From: Emticicia agri
Lineage (GTDB): Bacteria; Bacteroidota; Bacteroidia; Cytophagales; Spirosomataceae
Assembly (NCBI RefSeq): GCF_004168285.1
Contig: NZ_SEWF01000041.1
Span: 1-43,480 of the forward strand
DNA: 43,480 bases
Reading direction: 5' to 3'
A model generated the notes under the pieces. That model did not search any database. It saw only the letters and a list, made by a program, of their open reading frames with translations, and had not been told where the DNA came from. Shown piece after piece: positions 9,101-16,800 of this stretch. The position numbers and the translations under genes are program-made. The number at the start of each line of letters is the position of its first letter. Positions within the stretch are counted from its first letter, which is position 1.

Positions 9101-9998
9101 CGTCTGTCAGCAAAATGATGTCATTGGCATTTTCTATCAATGCCCTGAAACGTTTCTCGCTCAGGTCTATTATTTTTTCGGCATCTTTTCTGACAGATAT
9201 GTCGCTGATAAAAGTACTCGTTTTTGTTTCGCCGTTGGCATCATGGTATAAAACCGAAGAAAATTCTACCTGAAACCTTTCGCCGTTTTTACGGATACCT
9301 GTGGCTTCTCCTTTTACTTTACCGGTGCGTTGTCTTTTTTGTAGAGAAGCTACAAAGGCGGGGTCTTTATGGTCAATTACATGCTGGCGGGTTAATTGCT
9401 TAAATTCCTGAACGCTATAGCCGAACATCTTGACGGCGGCATCGTTTACATCAAGAATCTTACCTTCGGGTGTGCTGAAGAAAAAAGCATCTAAAGAGTT
9501 TTTAACAATCGTGCGATACTTGTTCTCTTGTGTATGCAGGGCCGATTCTGCCTTTTTGGTAGGTGTAATATTAACAGAAGACACATAAACGCCGATAATG
9601 CACCCATTGCCGTCTGTAATAGGCTTGTATTTATTGTGGCAATTATAGGTTTCGTTGTTTGGGGCAGTAAGTTCTATATCTATTTCGGTGGTTTCGCCCT
9701 GCAAAACTTTCTGATAGAACTGCCGGGCTTCTTCAACCTTTTCGGCAGGCGCATAATCAAGAATACTTTTTCCTTTCAGGGCTTCTTTGCCTAAGTATTG
9801 CTGACATTGCTTGCTGAAGTTCGGACTGAAATTGGCAATCGTCAAGTGAGTATCTACTATTACAAAACTTTCTTCTGAATATTGCATCAGCCACTCATTA
9901 CACTCGAACAGATTACCCGGAGGGGTTTGTGCCGAGGGCAGTTTTATGCTTTTCGATGCAGAAAAGACATTGTCTGCTATGGACGATTTATGTTTCAT
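6186..9998 (-). CDS. soluble multi-PAS hybrid-free sensor histidine kinase (eight PAS domains)
   Basis: A 1270-residue kinase with no signal peptide or membrane segment, so a cytoplasmic sensor. I count eight successive PAS/PAC units, beginning near residues 25, 160, 280, 407, 536, 664, 785 and 910. Most open with the pattern RF(R/K)xL(I/V)xN and many end in an RDIT/RDIS linker. A HisKA domain follows with the phosphoacceptor in SHNLRAPL (about residue 1053), then an HATPase with NLLTNAIKY, DNGIGFD (G1 box) and GLGLYLIK (G2 box). There is no C-terminal receiver. The natural partner is the single-domain response regulator encoded just upstream on the same strand. Successive PAS units are similar to each other (units 3 and 4 especially), which suggests growth by internal duplication. 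The ligand is unknown. Confidence 0.92.
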   Translation of the reverse strand: MKHKSSIADNVFSASKSIKLPSAQTPPGNLFECNEWLMQYSEESFVIVDTHLTIANFSPNFSKQCQQYLGKEALKGKSILDYAPAEKVEEARQFYQKVLQGETTEIDIELTAPNNETYNCHNKYKPITDGNGCIIGVYVSSVNITPTKKAESALHTQENKYRTIVKNSLDAFFFSTPEGKILDVNDAAVKMFGYSVQEFKQLTRQHVIDHKDPAFVASLQKRQRTGKVKGEATGIRKNGERFQVEFSSVLYHDANGETKTSTFISDISVRKDAEKIIDLSEKRFRALIENANDIILLTDEVGNVLYASPAFERVTGFSFQDSYENREIVVANIHPDYQQLVRTTYFEALANPGVPVSRLIQFRHQSGHYVWLEGVITNLLHDKNVGAVVSNYRDISRRMAAEIKAHKIESRFKALVENAEDIIVLTNEEGVISYVSPAFEKLTGFSAEEVTGGLNLPLMHPEQAQETRPFVERLLQNPGVSIPRLNRLKHKNGYYIWVEGYMTNLLHDENVNAIVSNYHDITDRIQAAELIRQSERYLTTIFENTSEGFLLIDQDRIVRAFNGNAKKIGFMNRDNELKTGHDALDFIADARKDYALALFERAFAGEDIHYDRLYQDENGQNCWIDFSIKRVMEDDEVTGLCITGRDITARKLAEEELIKRELRFRSILKNSHDMLFLFDAEGKIEFLTPAIEKLFGYQNNTEEIQTILDSIHPDDFENVMQQLKLSFVSPDVLVAVTFRKKKKDGTYVWLEGTLTNMLHNPDVKVIVANFRDITERKLFEQQQALFVSLVNSSEDAIFSHTLDNKILTWNKGASKIFGYTAKEVIGKDCEMMIPPDKVEEDEEILKKLKKGIATEHFETRRKKKNGELIDISLTVSPIIDSKGTITGASKIARDISEKKRTEDIIKNNEKRFRSLLQNSNDGLSLLTVDGVMLEISPMGKKLTGFDENEMVGHARMDLIHPDDLEHVSQAFVDVIQDPEKVINFEYKSLTKDGTYKWMEGCCQNLLNEPTVGAIVINYRDITDRKNQEIEREKLIKTLHQNNNDLRNFSYITSHNLRAPLSNLMGFIDLLDDIPIEDPTLRSVIEGFKASTIQLNSTVNDLVKILIIRDSDSIEQKEIRFSQMFSQVKSQLSTLIEEVKPDIRVHFDEAPKVVFNETYLESIFMNLLTNAIKYRSYDRKLKISITSRKTDSGIVLTFQDNGIGFDVARHKSKLFGLYQRFHDRPNSKGLGLYLIKSQMESLGGSIEADSTVNEGTTFTLTFPGQLKEVTV

Positions 9999-10081
9999 GT
10001 TTCATGTTTCTGTTGTACCCTTATCAGCCAGATACCTTTACAATGAACAGCAAAAATGTTGAACTGCGAGACGTTCGACCT

Positions 10082-10112
10082 CACCCCGCGCGGAAGGGTT
10101 GGGATGAGGTGA
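10082..10112. repeat. partial copy of the 2010-2231 repeat core
   Basis: The 21 bases at 10086-10106, starting CCGCGCGGAAGGG, are the exact reverse complement of 2073-2093 in the palindromic core of the element at 2010-2231. Here only one arm is present, between the response-regulator stop and the kinase start. The flanking CACCCC/GAGGTG bases give a short imperfect symmetry. It is probably a decayed or solo copy of a genome-wide interspersed repeat. Confidence 0.6.
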
Positions 10113-10130
10113 ATTTTACCCCTCTTATCT

Positions 10131-10523
10131 TTACACCATCAAACTTTTTAAAGCATTAATTGTCAGAGGTTTGGCTAAATAATCGATTATCATCGGGTAT
10201 TTTTGTGCCTTTGCTTTTTCTTCAGGGTCAGTCGATGACGAAAGAATGACAACTTTAGTACGGTTGAACTCCTTATAAAAATTACTGACAAACTCATCTA
10301 AAAAATCCCATCCACCCATTACAGGCATATTCAGGTCTAAAAATATCAGTTCGGGATAAGGCTCTTCTGCATGACCCTGGGCCAACTCGGTATAATAATC
10401 CAATGCTTCTTTGCCATTCATTTTGGTAACAATTTCTTCTGCAAAAGATGCTCTGCCAACCACAAGCCTGATTAAAGTCAAAGTTATCTTATCGTCGTCA
10501 ACACAAAGAAGTTTCTTTATCAT
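10131..10523 (-). CDS. single-domain response regulator (receiver, CheY-like)
   Basis: A 130-residue stand-alone receiver domain without an output domain. The acidic pocket is in VDDDK (residues 8-12). The phosphoacceptor is Asp63 in FLDLNMPVMGG, the switch serine lies in VVILSSSTDP (about residues 95-97), and the conserved Lys is 118 in YLAKPL. The DLNMPxMxGWxFL form is typical of Bacteroidota receivers paired with PAS kinases. It would carry phosphate from the downstream kinase to another protein, or act by binding a partner. The promoter at 10680-10710 appears to drive both genes; about 130 bp with a repeat fragment separates them. Confidence 0.92.
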   Translation of the reverse strand: MIKKLLCVDDDKITLTLIRLVVGRASFAEEIVTKMNGKEALDYYTELAQGHAEEPYPELIFLDLNMPVMGGWDFLDEFVSNFYKEFNRTKVVILSSSTDPEEKAKAQKYPMIIDYLAKPLTINALKSLMV

Positions 10524-10679
10524 ATATCATTATTAATTGCACCGCTATCTGTTTAATGAATAGCCGTGCTGATGGCTAATCAGACTTTTCTAAAAAAAGT
10601 TATATCGGTTAAGCACTGATTACTCAGTACTCAGAAAATTGGGCAGAAAATTACAACAAAGTAGTTAAGCAAAAGTTAG

Positions 10680-10710
10680 CAAAATTAATGCCAGTTTATA
10701 GGTTTATCAA
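10680..10710 (-). promoter_or_regulatory. Bacteroidota-type promoter for the response regulator/kinase pair
   Basis: On the minus strand: TTG (10710-10708), a 20-bp spacer and TAATTTTG (10687-10680), matching the TTG-N19-TAnnTTTG consensus. A start near 10673 would leave a 5' UTR of about 150 nt ahead of the response regulator; part of it can form a TAGCC/GGCTA hairpin near 10562-10580. Confidence 0.55.
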
Positions 10711-10772
10711 CCTGAAGTATGGGTAATTGATTGGGGTGTTTCTCATAAATAATGTGTTTTTGGTTAAAAGGA

Positions 10773-11009
10773 TTAAACTGAAACTGTCAGCGAAAGCTCC
10801 CATGAGTCAGGGCAGAAAGAACACTGACAGGGAATTTTTTTGGCTTTGAATGAATCAATCAGTTTTTTGATTTTTGATGAATGTGTCTGATGGTCGAGTA
10901 TAATCGTCAGGCTATCTGTGGTACTATCGTCGGTCATAGACACATGTATCACCTGATACTTCAATAAAATATTGACAACTTCCTCTTTCAATAACCTGAG
11001 TGAATTCAT
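10773..11009 (-). CDS. small paralogous protein A (unknown function)
   Basis: A 78-residue protein I do not recognise. It aligns without gaps over about 70 residues to the product at 11931-12173 and more weakly to that at 11215-11457. Shared features are an N-terminal helix ending in LLKY, a strand with LTI, a helix with KLI, and the pair FCP near the C-terminus before a final strand (ELSLTVSV). The predicted order helix-strand-helix-strand-strand suggests a small alpha/beta fold. It has three cysteines, two around CQCSFCP. The gene has its own consensus promoter at 11108-11138. No signal peptide or membrane segment. Confidence 0.65.
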   Translation of the reverse strand: MNSLRLLKEEVVNILLKYQVIHVSMTDDSTTDSLTIILDHQTHSSKIKKLIDSFKAKKIPCQCSFCPDSWELSLTVSV

Positions 11010-11107
11010 GAGGTAAATGGTTTCAGCCCAAGGGCTTATGATTTAGCAAAAGCGGTATAGTTGCCTCTTGATGAGAACTATTCAGGTTAAAAAGGTATAA
11101 AACATTT

Positions 11108-11138
11108 CAAATGTAATCCATTGGGCAGAAGTTATCAA
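11108..11138 (-). promoter_or_regulatory. promoter of small paralogue A
   Basis: On the minus strand: TTG (11138-11136), a 20-bp spacer and TACATTTG (11115-11108), a full match to the Bacteroidota housekeeping consensus. The expected start is near 11100, giving a leader of about 90 nt. This makes A a separate transcription unit from B, although both are on the same strand. Confidence 0.55.
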
Positions 11139-11214
11139 GCAGAAGAAAATAAAGTTATTAAACGGAGGTACATTGCTAAAAAAGGTCGCAGAACAAGTTT
11201 AAAAGGGAGAAAAT

Positions 11215-11457
11215 TCAGTAATTAAATACTGAAATACGAATGGTTTGTATCTGAGAAGAAACCGAAATTGACGAATTGAAACGGAGTTGTTCAGATACAA
11301 GTATATGACTCAGGTTTTTTAAGCATTCAGGCGTATCGTCGTCATTTGAGATAGATAAGGTAATGGCTGAGTCTTGCTCGGTAATTTCTTCGGGCAGTAG
11401 ATGGCTGTTTTCTAAAGCATCATAGACAGTCTTTTTGAATTCTTCATAAGGCTTCAT
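11215..11457 (-). CDS. small paralogous protein B (unknown function)
   Basis: An 80-residue acidic protein, the most divergent of three small paralogues in this region. It shares with protein C the block HLLPEEIT (LLHEEIT in C) after the first helix, a strand (AITLSIS), an acidic turn (NDDDTP) and a last strand (TIRISVFNY), but lacks the FCP motif of A and C. A possible -7 element, TACTTTTG, lies at 11589-11582 on the minus strand without a matching -33. It is cytoplasmic by appearance. The function is unknown; an adaptor or modulator near the two-component pair is conceivable but unsupported. Confidence 0.6.
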   Translation of the reverse strand: MKPYEEFKKTVYDALENSHLLPEEITEQDSAITLSISNDDDTPECLKNLSHILVSEQLRFNSSISVSSQIQTIRISVFNY

Positions 11458-11757
11458 GACAAAAATAAAAAAAGGTTTATGGGAAAAAACTACCGCAGGG
11501 TAAAGGTTTACAGGTATCGGGAAAAAGAATTATACGTGTAAAAAATAATAGGATTATTAGGGGTAAGGCGCTTGTCTTAAACAAAAGTAAATGAATGTTT
11601 AGAATTTTCCTATTAAAATTGCAGAAAAATTCAACAAAATGTTTTGATTGGTGAAAAAGGTTGTTTGAAACTTGATGAAAAATCAGATGAGGGTTTTTAA
11701 TGCTGTTGTTATTGGTCGGCTGTGCGCCTCTCCTGAAAGAATTTTATCTATCCCGTT

Positions 11758-11787
11758 TTGTGAGTTTACAATAATATTCTATTTTTG
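11758..11787 (+). promoter_or_regulatory. distal promoter of the small paralogue C unit
   Basis: TTG (11758-11760), exactly 19 bp, then TATTTTTG (11780-11787): a complete Bacteroidota promoter consensus. A start near 11794 would give a leader of about 135 nt before gene C that includes the short ORF at 11866-11934. The remainder of the 11458-11757 gap holds nothing else I can identify. Confidence 0.55.
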
Positions 11788-11865
11788 TTTTCAGACTATT
11801 GGCATTCTCTTTTTTTAGCCGGCTCTCTATCGCTTCTTATAAGTGCTTGTTTTTACTTGGAATTA

Positions 11866-11934
11866 ATGGGTAAGCGTTTCTTGGTAAGTCTTACAAGGTA
11901 CATTATTTTTGATATAAAAAGATATTGTTTATGA
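11866..11934 (+). CDS. possible leader peptide overlapping small paralogue C
   Basis: A 22-codon ORF (MGKRFLVSLTRYIIFDIKRY followed by CL) begins at an ATG downstream of the distal promoter. It ends in a TGA that overlaps the start codon of gene C as ATGA, an arrangement typical of translational coupling. It spans the second promoter at 11881-11911, so only transcripts from the distal promoter would carry it. The peptide resembles nothing I know; it could be fortuitous. Confidence 0.3.
   Translation: MGKRFLVSLTRYIIFDIKRYCL
11881..11911 (+). promoter_or_regulatory. proximal promoter of small paralogue C with a small dyad in the spacer
   Basis: TTG (11881-11883), a 20-bp spacer and TATTTTTG (11904-11911) match the consensus. 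The spacer contains the dyad GTAAGTCTTAC (11884-11894), which a repressor could occupy. The expected start is near 11918, only about 13 nt before the gene C start codon. Confidence 0.5.
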
Positions 11935-12173
11935 AAATAACAAGGAACAGTATGAGAGGTGATGTCCTCTTTTTATTAGAGAAGTATGACCTGCTTCATG
12001 AAGAGATTACGCCCAGTACTGCCAGAGAAGGACTAACCATTACTTTTACCCGAAAGAACGACCCCCGGAAGTTCCAGCGTTTGATACACTACCTCAATGC
12101 CGAAAATATTGATTATTATGCCTATTTCTGCCCGATTGTGAAGCGCATAAAAGTAAATATTTATGTAGATTAA
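11931..12173 (+). CDS. small paralogous protein C (unknown function)
   Basis: An 80-residue basic protein (MKITRNSMRGD...). The ATG at 11931 is preferred over an in-frame TTG at 11925. Gapless alignment to protein A keeps V-x6-KY after the first helix, H and T of the LLHEEIT segment, LTI in the first strand, LI in the second helix and FCP before the last strand (KRIKVNIYVD). It is transcribed away from A and B, from two tandem promoters, so the three genes are related but separately controlled. The family is unknown to me. The DUF416 gene follows 163 bp later on the same strand. Confidence 0.65.
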   Translation: MKITRNSMRGDVLFLLEKYDLLHEEITPSTAREGLTITFTRKNDPRKFQRLIHYLNAENIDYYAYFCPIVKRIKVNIYVD

Positions 12174-12336
12174 TAGAGTCCATAACTATACTGCATCTGC
12201 CTGTCCTGAGTCTGTATATGGCTGTTTCAAAGGCTATCCTTCCGGTTCCTGACTATAATTAACTGAATTACCATAAAATATCGTTATCTTGCATACTTTG
12301 TAAGTGCAGCAAGAGATAATTAACAGCCTAAAGAAA

Positions 12337-12939
12337 ATGGACGAATTTCTGAAAAGTATTGAAAAGAAAATAGTAAAGTTATCGTTTAAGCAGCAGATTT
12401 TATTCGGGGTGCTTAGCTGTGAAAAATTACTGCCTAATTATCGCCAGTTCAGTAGTGCGGTAAACTGGGGGAATATAGAGATATTAGAAGAAGCCATTGT
12501 TATGATTTATCAGTATTTACAGGATATTGAGCTAAATGAAGGAGAATTAGACAGCATCTACGAAAAAATTATAGAAATAACACCTAATGTTGAGAATTTT
12601 GAGGGCGACCTGGCGGCTTATGCCCTTGATACCTGTTCGGCGGTTGCTGATGCCGTAGAGTTTCTTTTAAGCGAAGACCAGAGTTATGTGCTTAATATTG
12701 CTTCTATTGTAAGAGATACCATTGATATGTTCATACAGGAGTCGGAAGAACTGGACATTGCCGATGAAAATGCAGACCAGAAAATAGTACAACACGAATA
12801 TATGAAACGGGAGACTAAACGCCAGCACGAGATACTACGCCGATTGTTAGGCGCAGAAATAGATTTGCCTTTTATATCTGCCATGCGAGACCTGAATAAT
12901 AGTTATGGCCCGATTATTGAACTTTCGTTGGTTAGCTGA
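12337..12939 (+). CDS. DUF416 (YjaG-like) family protein
   Basis: A 200-residue all-helical protein matching the DUF416/YjaG family. The diagnostic part is QQILFGVLSCEKLLPNYRQF (cf. the CERMYPNY motif of E. coli YjaG), then W-G-N preceding a helix, and the mid-protein ALDTCSAVADAVEFLL segment that matches the IDACVALSELV region. An in-frame GTG at 12304 would add 11 residues; the ATG at 12337, preceded by AAAGAAA, seems likelier. The family's biochemical role is not established. It is about the usual family length. No partner gene is evident, and the following tail module has its own promoter. Confidence 0.82.
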   Translation: MDEFLKSIEKKIVKLSFKQQILFGVLSCEKLLPNYRQFSSAVNWGNIEILEEAIVMIYQYLQDIELNEGELDSIYEKIIEITPNVENFEGDLAAYALDTCSAVADAVEFLLSEDQSYVLNIASIVRDTIDMFIQESEELDIADENADQKIVQHEYMKRETKRQHEILRRLLGAEIDLPFISAMRDLNNSYGPIIELSLVS

Positions 12940-13139
12940 TAAATCAACAGTGGCTATACCTGTGCCGCTAAAGCTGTGATGTATGGCAAGTCTGATATGT
13001 TCTTTAACTCCTTGTGCCTCAGCAACTAAAACGATGCGTCTTGGCGGTCGTTGAGAATAATGTCTCTACAACTCTTTATAAAATAGCAAACACTTCTATC
13101 CGAAGCCCTGTACGATATCCAAAAATAAATTCCTGATTT

Positions 13140-13173
13140 TATACTTATAATATAAGTATAAATAGTATATTTG
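13140..13173 (+). promoter_or_regulatory. palindromic operator plus promoter of the tail/lysis module
   Basis: A -7 element, TATATTTG (13166-13173), is not accompanied by a TTG -33 box. In its place is a 21-bp palindrome at 13140-13160: arms TATACTTATA and TATAAGTATA around a single A, perfect in both arms. The expected start is near 13180, 13 nt ahead of the first gene. A palindrome covering -26 to -46 is where a repressor would block, or an activator recruit, polymerase. No gene for such a regulator is next to it. Confidence 0.6.
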
Positions 13174-13192
13174 TATCAAATAAAAATAAAAG

Positions 13193-13879
13193 ATGCCTGA
13201 ACAAATCTTAGATGAGTTGTCGGGCACTGAATCCACACTATCTTACCTCATTGACGGGAAAAATTTCCTGTCAGAATATGGCGTGTACGTCAGTGCCTCC
13301 GGTGGTATGCAAGATGCACCATCCCTCAAAGAACCACAAACTGTCAATTGGCCGGGTTCGCACGGAACCGTGGTTGATTTATCTGCTCCACGATACAATA
13401 ACCGGGAAATAGAATTGGAGTGTTTTATTAAAGCATCGGGCAAGATGGATTTTTTTACGAAAGTGCGGGCTTTTCAGCAAGCCTTTCAGAAGCCTGAATT
13501 GCGTAAACTCGAATTACGTATCATTGAAAATAAGCCACTGATTTACATGGTTTATTTAGCAGATAGTATAACTATTGAGAAGCAATGGCACAGCGAAGAA
13601 ATGTTTGGCACATTTACTTTAAAGCTGATAGAGCCGTCGCCAGTTAAAAGATTGCTTGTACGTACAGGAAATACCGTTAGTATTCAATTTGCCAGTGCAA
13701 ACCCGATTGATATTTATTGGGGAGATGGGCAAAAGACCCTGAATGTATTTGGTTCCGATGTAAATAAAACACACAATTACAGCATTTCGGGCACCTACTA
13801 CATTCTGCTTTGCGGAGTGATTGAAGAGATTTCTGATTTTATAGCTGCTGACACACAAACAATATGGACCAAATACTGA
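13193..13879 (+). CDS. distal tail (Dit-like) protein with PKD-like C-terminal domain
   Basis: A 228-residue phage-tail protein. The first 150 residues resemble Dit/distal tail proteins of long-tailed phages. Signs are a short N-terminal arm, a GTVVDLSAPRYNNREIELEC strand pair, the helix KMDFFTKVRAFQQAFQKP, then a KLELRIIENKPLIYMVYLAD strand and a final FTLKLIEPSPVKR. Dit forms the ring joining the tail tube to the tail-tip hub. The last 75 residues look like a PKD/Ig-type fold (ANPIDIYWGDGQKTL...NKTHNYSISGTYYILL), which may bind carbohydrate or cap the ring. It overlaps the next gene by 16 bp, as expected for a Dit/Tal pair. It is first in the operon, directly behind the promoter. Confidence 0.7.
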   Translation: MPEQILDELSGTESTLSYLIDGKNFLSEYGVYVSASGGMQDAPSLKEPQTVNWPGSHGTVVDLSAPRYNNREIELECFIKASGKMDFFTKVRAFQQAFQKPELRKLELRIIENKPLIYMVYLADSITIEKQWHSEEMFGTFTLKLIEPSPVKRLLVRTGNTVSIQFASANPIDIYWGDGQKTLNVFGSDVNKTHNYSISGTYYILLCGVIEEISDFIAADTQTIWTKY

Positions 13880-16800
13880 TATACAAACCGGATGGCGAAA
13901 GCGAGGCTATTAATAGTAATAGTCAGGTTAGTGTTATTACACAGGCTGAACACAAGAAAACCTTATTAGGAGAAGATATAATTACCATGACCGTAGAATC
14001 AGCTACTGTCAGGAATTTTGCGATTGGTGATTATATTCAGGTGTTTGGACTTCCAAAATACAAAATCAATCAATTGCCGAAAGTAACCAAAGAAAGTGAG
14101 AGAAAATATATCTATGAGCTTGTTTTTGAAGGCCTGCAATATGACATGTTGCGAGTTATTTACAGAAATACAGACATAGTTAATTTCAATAATTCGGCTG
14201 ATTTTACGCTGATAGGTACCATTGAAGTATTTCTCAACGTGTTGATTCATAACCTGAATCGGGTATTTGGCACAGATAAATGGGCTTTAGGTGATTTTCC
14301 GGAAGAGACTCAGACCAAGAATCTGCTGTTCAACAATGAGAATTGTCTCGCTGTTTTGCAACGCCTTTGCGAGGAGTACCAGTATCAGTTTGCTTGTCAG
14401 CAGACAGAAATACAAAACATTCTGCATATCCGTCAGGCAGGAACAGAACTGGAGTACAATTTTAAATACGGTCAAGGGAAAGGCTTGTATAAGCTCGACC
14501 GTGTAAATGTAGACACCAAAAATCTGGTAAACACCCTTTGGGCGTATGGGAGCAGTAAGAACCTGCCTGCTGACTATAAGGGATATTCGCCACGACTCAG
14601 GATAAGCATTGATGAAGATTTACCTCTGCTTGATAGCACTTCAAGAGGGTTATACGGGATTTTTGAAGGAAGTGTGGTTTTTGAAGATATTTATCCGCAT
14701 CGTACAGGGACAGTTTCGGTAATCAATGCTGAAAATCGTTTGCAGTTCAGCGATGCAAGTATGAATTTCGATTTGAACGCAAAGGAAGGAGATAATACTT
14801 TATATCTGCTTGCCGGAACTACAGCAAAAGTGCGTTTTCAGACAGGAAATCTGGCAGGTTATGAGTTTGAGGTATCAGATTACAATCATACTACCAAAAC
14901 CTTTACGCTTTTGGTAAATCAGGACCAGAAAGGCTTGCAATTACCCTCATCAACCGAACCTGCTTTCCAGATTGAAGTAGGGGATACTTATGTCATTTTA
15001 GATATTATGATGCCACAGGCATACATCAATGCGGCAGAAGAAGAATTATTGGTAAAGGCAACTGAGTATCTGGATAATAATTCGGTACCGACTGTGAAAT
15101 ACACGCTGGAATTAGATGAGTTTTATATCAGAGATACAGCCACAAATCTGAATGTGTTTGACGTTGGAGATTCGGTAAACATAGAAGATACAGCCTTAGG
15201 TATCAATTCCCGGATTCAGATTATTGAGTTTACAAGGGATATTTTAAGGCCCTACAAATACAGCCTTACGATTAAGGATGTGCCGCAGGTAAGTACACTC
15301 AGAACCATTATTGTGCAGAATCATTACAACCGGGATTTTCTGAAATTATTCGGATTGGACGATCCGGCAAAAGCCAAAAATGACAAAAAAAGCAGTGCCG
15401 AGATTCTCAACGAGATTCTTCCCCGTGTCAAAAAGATACTGAAAATGTTCGATATTGAAATCGGACAGCCTGACAGCGAGATTGATATAAAAGGCAAGGT
15501 AAAGATAACTACAGAGGATTTTGGTATTCAAAATCCTGGCTTGGGGAAAGATATTTTCAAAGTTGACACAGGTGGCAATACAGTTATTGGGGCTGATGAA
15601 ACTTTTACTAAAATAGTTGGAGGTTTTGGCTTAGAGAATGAAAGTAATTTTGTGGGTAATTTTTCTGTGGCTGATATTACAGCAGACCACACTTATACAT
15701 TGCCTGATTACAATGCGGTTTTAAATGACTGGGATTACTTTACTAATATTCCTGATATTTTTCCGCCATCTCCACATACGCACGCAATCAGCGATATTAC
15801 AGGGCTGCAAACTGCCTTGAATAACAAACAGCCATTAGATGCTGATTTGACGGCTATTGCTGCGTTCACCGGAACGGGATTCCCGAAACGGACAGGGACA
15901 AATACCTGGGCAATCAGTGAAGATATAAGCCTGAATACGGGGGCTAAAATCTACCTGGGCGGTGAACTATTCATTCACAATTATAACAATTTCACACCCT
16001 CTGCCAATACTTTCGTTGGGATTAATTCAGGAAACTTAGCCCTGAATATGGAGGAAAATGATGGGATTGATAATGGCATCAAAAACGGGTTGAATATGTA
16101 CGGAGGTAATACAGCTCTTGGATATTATTCAATGAATGGTCTAATTGATGGGGGGTATAGTGTCGCTATCGGGCAATCGGCTATGCGGTATGGTGAAAGT
16201 AATTATAGTACAGTTGCTGTAGGAACGCAAGCCCTGATGTATGCGAAGAATACAGATTATAATACAGCCATAGGACAAGATGCAGGGAAATTCATAGGGG
16301 GTTTGGTAGGAGGTGGAACCACCGGAACACCGAACTATGGAGGGCCTGACGACTCGAATAATACGCTAATTGGGGCAAAAGCCGGATTATATCTGAAAGG
16401 TGGAATCAATACCTATATTGGTACACATGCAGGCGAATTGAATATCGGTTCTTATAATATTGGATTAGGTTTGGAAGTATTGCAGAACAATGCAGGTTCG
16501 TATAACATTGCCATTGGCAGGCGTGCTATGCTCAACAATACAGCCAATAGCAACATTGCCCTTGGTGATTCTTCAGTATATACCAATACCTCAGGCAATG
16601 GATTGATTGGGTTGGGTGTGCAAGCATTATATGCCAACACAACCGGAAGCAGAAATCTGGCAATGGGCGTACAAGCTCTGTATGCCAATACTACTGGCTC
16701 GGACAATATCGCCATCGGCAACCAGGCTGCTTATGCTAATATCGGCGGCTCTAATGTTTTCATTGGCAGTAATGCCGCCAAGGCTACAACAGGCACAAGT

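Noticed and set aside
12905-13070. Open minus-strand frame (IVLVAEAQGVKEHIRLAIHH)
   Set aside because: Looks slightly protein-like but has no start codon and is under 60 codons between stops, partly antisense to the DUF416 gene.
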